The translations under genes and the position numbers were made by a program. Below, piece after piece: positions 60,984 to 64,000 of a DNA stretch of 64,000 nt (the first letter of the stretch is position 1; each line of letters opens with the position of its first letter). A model generated the notes under the pieces. It had not been told where the DNA came from. It saw nothing but the letters and a program-made list of their open reading frames with translations, and searched no databases. Source of the stretch: Anas platyrhynchos (lineage: Eukaryota; Chordata; Aves; Anseriformes; Anatidae); NCBI RefSeq assembly GCF_047663525.1, contig NC_092613.1, positions 6,039,501-6,103,500 on the forward strand, written 5' to 3'.

Positions 60984-62947
60984 GTACGAGGAGGGCTGGG
61001 CATGGCTGGGGCTTCCCATGGGACACCCGTCCCCAGTCCTGCTGCCTGCAGGGCCCTGCAGTGGTGGGACAGCGATAGCGATCCCGGCTGTCCTGGGGGC
61101 TGGGGAAGGGAAGGGAAGGGAAGGGAAGGGAAGGGAAGGGAAGGGAAGGGAAGGGAAGGGAAGGGAAGGGAAGGGAAGGGAAGGGAAGGGAAGGGAAGGG
61201 AAGGGAAGGGAAGGGAAGGGAAGGGAAGGGAAGGGAAGGGAAGGGAAGGGAAGGGAAGGGAAGGGAAGGGAAGGGAAGGACAAGCCCCACTTCAGAACAC
61301 CCCACACCTGGCTCCTCCAGGCTCACAGCCCACGACAGCCCTGCACCAGCTCCCCTCTCCCTCACCACTTCTGGTATTCGCAGGTCTCCAAGCCCAAACA
61401 CGTGAGGAGCTGAGCCAGCGCGAAGGAAGCAACCTCTCTGTGCTGTGTCATTACCCAGCAGAGCATGAGTACCAGGTTCTGAAGTCCTGGTGCCGCTGGA
61501 TAGATCAGGGATGTCAGCTTGAAGTGGCAATAATTGACACAAGAACAGAGCCGTACACAGAACGGGCCAGCCAGGGGTACATTACCATACAGGATGACCC
61601 CATACACAGGAATTTTTCCATCACAATGACTGACCTCCGGGTAGAGGATTCAGGCACATATTTCTGTGCTTATAGGAAAGGCTGGCAAGACTATGTTCCA
61701 CTGAAGTGGATCTTGCTGAATGTTTTCAAGGGTGAGTACCTTTTCTTCACGCAAACTCCAGTCCTGTCAGGAGGCAACATCACTGCTGCCCCGCTCCATC
61801 CTCCTCCCGCACACAGTGAGCGGCTTCCCCCAATCACATCCATCAGCCCCCACCCTCATCCCCTCACTCTCCACCTTCCCTGCTCACAGAGCACGGGGTG
61901 AAGAAGCCCTGCAGACCCCACTGGCCTAGAGGTGCACAGCTCCCTGCAGCCCTGCCCAAAGTGCCCTGCCCGGGCTGACGGCCACAGCCTGGCCCAGGTG
62001 CCTGGATCCCGCCAGGAGATGGATCCCTCGTGCCCCAGATTGTGGGTCAGACACCAGGTTTGTTATTCTGCAGAGTTCCACAAGCTGGAGTTGGACAGTC
62101 TCTCTGTGCAGTGCCCGTACCGTGACCTGGGCTATAGCTCTGGAAGAAAAGCCTGGTGCCGATATGCAGGTCAGACTGGCAGGTGTGAACATGTGGTGAG
62201 CACAGATACCACTTACACATGGAGTATCAACAAAGGCCAGAAAGGCAGAGCCTCAATCCAGGATGACACCCAGAAAAGGACCGTCACCATCACCATGGAG
62301 AAGCTGCAGGCACAGGACTCTGGCGTGTACTGGTGTGCACTCTACAGGCCCCACACATCCATTCCATTCACCCGGATAATGGAGGTCCGGCTCTCTGTGG
62401 CCAAGCGTGAGTACCTGCTGGCAGATTTTGGCCTCGCCTCCCCTGCTTGCTCTCCCTCCTGACCTGTACCCCACCACTGAGAACCTGACCCTCTCTCCAT
62501 CTCTGTCTCTGTCTGCACAAGCTTCTGTCTGCTTCTGCACAGGGCTGTTCTACACCTCCCTGCTACCTGCAGATCTCTGCCAGGGAGCTTTTCTGCCTGC
62601 ACTTCCAGCACTTCTGCCACGTCCTGGGCTGGGTTCATGGAGCAGGGCTCCTCGGCAGCTCCTTGCTTCTCCCTCCCACCTTTCCATCCTTCTGCTGCTT
62701 CGCCTGCTCCCGGGAGCTCCCGAAGACACAGGTCGCAGCCTGGGCACCTCGTCTGTGTTCTCTGTCACGTCATGCATAGAGTTATACCCATGGTAGCAAT
62801 GGCAGGGACGTTCAGATGGGGGATGCACAACAGCCCAGTAATTGTTCTTCTCTTCTTCTTTTTGATTGCAGGACCAGCTGCAACAACGTTGTCAGTCACT
62901 ACAGGAACCAGTCAAAATTACCCTCCTGGCAACAGCACACAAGCACA
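60941..62947 (+). CDS. Two-V-domain TREM/CD300-like immune receptor, 3' end not found
   Basis: Four exons can be read: 60,941-60,983 (signal peptide, 14 codons plus 1 nt), 61,384-61,731 (V1), 62,074-62,406 (V2) and 62,872-62,947 (stalk). All introns are GT-AG, and the first three junctions are phase 1, as usual in this superfamily. The predicted product is a secreted or type I surface protein: hydrophobic leader, V1 at residues about 16-130, V2 at 131-241, then a Ser/Thr-rich stalk. Both domains carry the Ig cysteine pair (C36/C109; C144/C218) and the extra WCR...C pair typical of TREM, CD300 and pIgR V domains (C51/C58; C159/C168), plus DSGxYxC-type endings. N31 and N91 are N-glycosylation sequons. 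The start has a strong Kozak context (G at -3 and +4). No transmembrane segment, ITIM or charged membrane residue is visible, so activating versus inhibitory type cannot be decided. TREM-like, CD300-like and pIgR-like remain alternatives. Confidence 0.8.
61102..61279 (+). repeat. (GGGAA)n pentanucleotide array in receptor intron 1
   Basis: About 35 nearly perfect copies of the five-base unit GGGAA fill about 178 bp of intron 1, ending about 105 bp before exon 2. The unit is free of stops in several frames, so it yields false ORFs of Gly-Arg-Glu-Gly-Lys repeats on the plus strand and Phe-Pro-Ser-Leu-Pro repeats on the minus strand. The purity suggests recent expansion and length polymorphism. 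Each unit contains GGAA, the ETS core. Confidence 0.95.
61384..61731 (+). CDS. Exon 2: first V-type Ig domain
   Basis: The acceptor is TATTCGCAG and the donor is AAGG followed by GTGAGTACC. The exon is 348 nt, phase 1 to phase 1. It encodes an Ig V domain with the first Ig cysteine in SVLCHY, then SWCRW with the accompanying QGC cysteine, an ITIQDDP strand and VEDSGTYFC at the end. Two N-glycosylation sequons (NLS, NFS) are present. An upstream ORF appears to run into this exon in the same frame through the intron's five-base repeat. The splice junctions and the signal exon show that this is accidental. Confidence 0.85.
62074..62406 (+). CDS. Exon 3: second V-type Ig domain
   Basis: The acceptor is TTATTCTGCAG and the donor is AAGC followed by GTGAGTACC. 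The exon is 333 nt, phase 1 to phase 1. It encodes a V domain with SVQCPY, AWCRY with a following GRC cysteine, RASIQDD, TVTITM and QDSGVYWC. This is a closer match to the general TREM/CD300 pattern than V1. Its donor resembles that of exon 2, which suggests that the two domains arose by exon duplication. Confidence 0.87.
62872..62947 (+). CDS. Exon 4: Ser/Thr-rich stalk, splice end uncertain
   Basis: The acceptor is a long pyrimidine tract ending TTTTTGATTGCAG, in phase with exon 3. The 25 complete codons are rich in Thr, Ser and Pro with one N-S-T sequon, like the stalk of TREM and CD300 receptors. The exon can end at a GTAAGG donor at 62,948, which would make the next junction phase 2 rather than the usual phase 1. 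Reading on instead meets an in-frame TAA at 62,949-62,951, which would give a soluble two-domain protein. Which end is used cannot be decided here. Confidence 0.55.
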
Positions 62948-63404
62948 GTAAGGCCAAAAGAAAGCCTCTGAGCTCGAACACAGACAAGCATTACTGATGT
63001 CCTGTCCATGGCAGCCCTGTCTTCCTGGGGGAGGCAGCCTCTGGGCATTGCAAAGACTCCTGATTACAGAGGAGCTGGGTGGGACAGGCGTCCTTACAGT
63101 GAACGACCTCTCCTCTCCCAGTTCCTGCCCAGAGCCTAAGTACAAAGGGAGAAGTGGACAGATGAAATCATCTCCTAGCTTCCTGGGAACTGCCTTCTGT
63201 CCTCACTCATTGCCATGTGGCAATGAATCCACATGGTCACTGTCACAATCTGCACTCTTTACCTTTCCTTATTTCCATGGTGTGTGAGGAAAGGATATTT
63301 TCAAGTTCTTGTAGTATGGAAGGGGACGAACTAGAATATGTCTTAGGAAGAGAAGGCCACTTTTCGAAGTGTATTTGAAACCCCATTTCTACAGAGATTC
63401 TCCC

Positions 63405-64000
63405 ACAGAATCATAGAATGACTTGGGCTTGAAAGGACCTTAAGGATCAACTTGTTAACCCTCCCTGCCATGGGCAGGGACACCATCCACTAGATAAGGT
63501 TGCTCAGGGCCTTGTCCAACCTGATGCTGAACACCTCCAAGGATGGGGCATCCAGAACCTCTCTGGGCAAGCTGTTCCAGTGCCTCAGCACCCTCTGAGT
63601 GAAGAACTGCCTCCTAACCTCTAATTTAAATCTCCCCTCTTTTTATCTAAATCCGTTCCCCCTTGTGCTGTCATTATCTGATTGAGCAAAAGGTGCTCTC
63701 CATCCCTTTTACAAGCCCCCTCTAAATACTGAAAACCACAATGAGGTCACCCCAGAGCCTTCTCTTCTGTGTGCTGAACAGCCCCAGCTCTGTCCTTGTA
63801 GGACAGCTGCTCCAGCCCCTTGATTATCTTTGTGGCCCTCCTCTTGACCCACTCTAACAGCCCCATATCCTTCTGGTGCTGGGGGCCCCAGACCTGGACG
63901 CAGCACTCCAGGTGGGACCTCACCAGGGCAAAGCAGAGGGGAACCATCCCCTCTGTCCCCTGCTGCCCTGTCCTCTGGTGATGCAGCCCAGGATGCAGTT
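63405..64000 (-). mobile_element. CR1 LINE, 3' part with end of reverse-transcriptase ORF, runs off window
   Basis: The plus strand begins with CAGAATCATAGAATG, the reverse complement of the CR1 terminal octamers. It continues as the typical CR1 3' untranslated sequence and, from about 63,950 back to 63,750 on the minus strand, the C-terminal end of CR1 ORF2 ([16 protein letters not shown]..., [15 protein letters not shown]). The frame is then lost, so this copy is dead. It lies antisense to the receptor gene and continues past the window end. Confidence 0.95.

Noticed and set aside
60484-61542. 352-codon minus-strand frame with Phe-Pro-Ser-Leu-Pro repeats
   Set aside because: It is the complement of the five-base array plus flanking chance frame, antisense to the receptor gene.
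60810-61901. 363-codon plus-strand frame joining Gly-Arg-Glu-Gly-Lys repeats to the V1 domain
   Set aside because: The repeats are the intronic GGGAA array; clear splice sites and the signal exon at 60,941 show that only the V1 part is coding.
63122-63287. Possible fifth exon of the receptor after CTCTCCCAG
   Set aside because: It has no transmembrane segment or signalling motif and its fit depends on an unusual phase; not enough to annotate.
63747-63947. Minus-strand frame with reverse-transcriptase-like sequence
   Set aside because: Kept only as part of the dead CR1 element; not a host gene.

Overview
The window is vertebrate, and almost certainly avian, nuclear DNA. The evidence is several CR1 retroposon 3' ends (with terminal ATTCTATG-type octamers and, at the right edge, a reverse-strand remnant of the CR1 reverse-transcriptase C-terminus), very old amniote repeats (MIR-like, old CR1-like and palindromic MITE-like fragments), spliced immunoglobulin exons with phase-1 introns, and GC-rich DNA typical of a small bird chromosome. 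There are no bacterial operons, rRNA genes, CRISPR arrays or recognisable tRNA genes.

Layout. Positions 1 to about 54,000 hold no coding exon I can support. This long stretch mixes GC-rich DNA, including three CpG-rich patches (about 7.64-7.96, 14.37-14.69 and 17.29-17.70 kb), with AT-rich islands dense in TAATTA/TAATCA-type motifs. The islands look like conserved non-coding regulatory sequence, but this cannot be shown from one sequence. Young CR1 copies are absent here. What repeats exist are simple repeats, long poly-T/poly-A runs and old fossils: MIR-like pieces near 18.6, 19.4, 29.5 and 48.2 kb, an old CR1-like copy at 29.0 kb, and a cluster of palindromic fossils at 43.4-45.0 kb. The pattern fits a developmental gene's intron or flanking regulatory desert.

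From about 54 kb onward the character changes. CR1 fragments appear at 54.2, 56.2, 57.7 and 63.4 kb, interleaved with a small cluster of plus-strand V-type immunoglobulin exons of the TREM/CD300/pIgR-like superfamily. One gene looks intact as far as it can be followed: signal-peptide exon at 60,941, V domain 1 at 61,384-61,731, V domain 2 at 62,074-62,406 and a Ser/Thr-rich stalk exon at 62,872-62,947. All junctions up to the stalk exon are phase 1. Two further V exons (58.1-58.4 and 59.2-59.6 kb) are decayed by frameshifts and stops. Together they show birth-and-death evolution of a leukocyte receptor family. No transmembrane or tail exon was found, so the gene may continue past 64,000 or encode a secreted form.

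In mammals the TREM cluster adjoins FOXP4, a developmental transcription factor with large introns. The left 54 kb could be the corresponding FOXP4 flank or intron, but I found no FOXP4 exon, so this is only a hypothesis.
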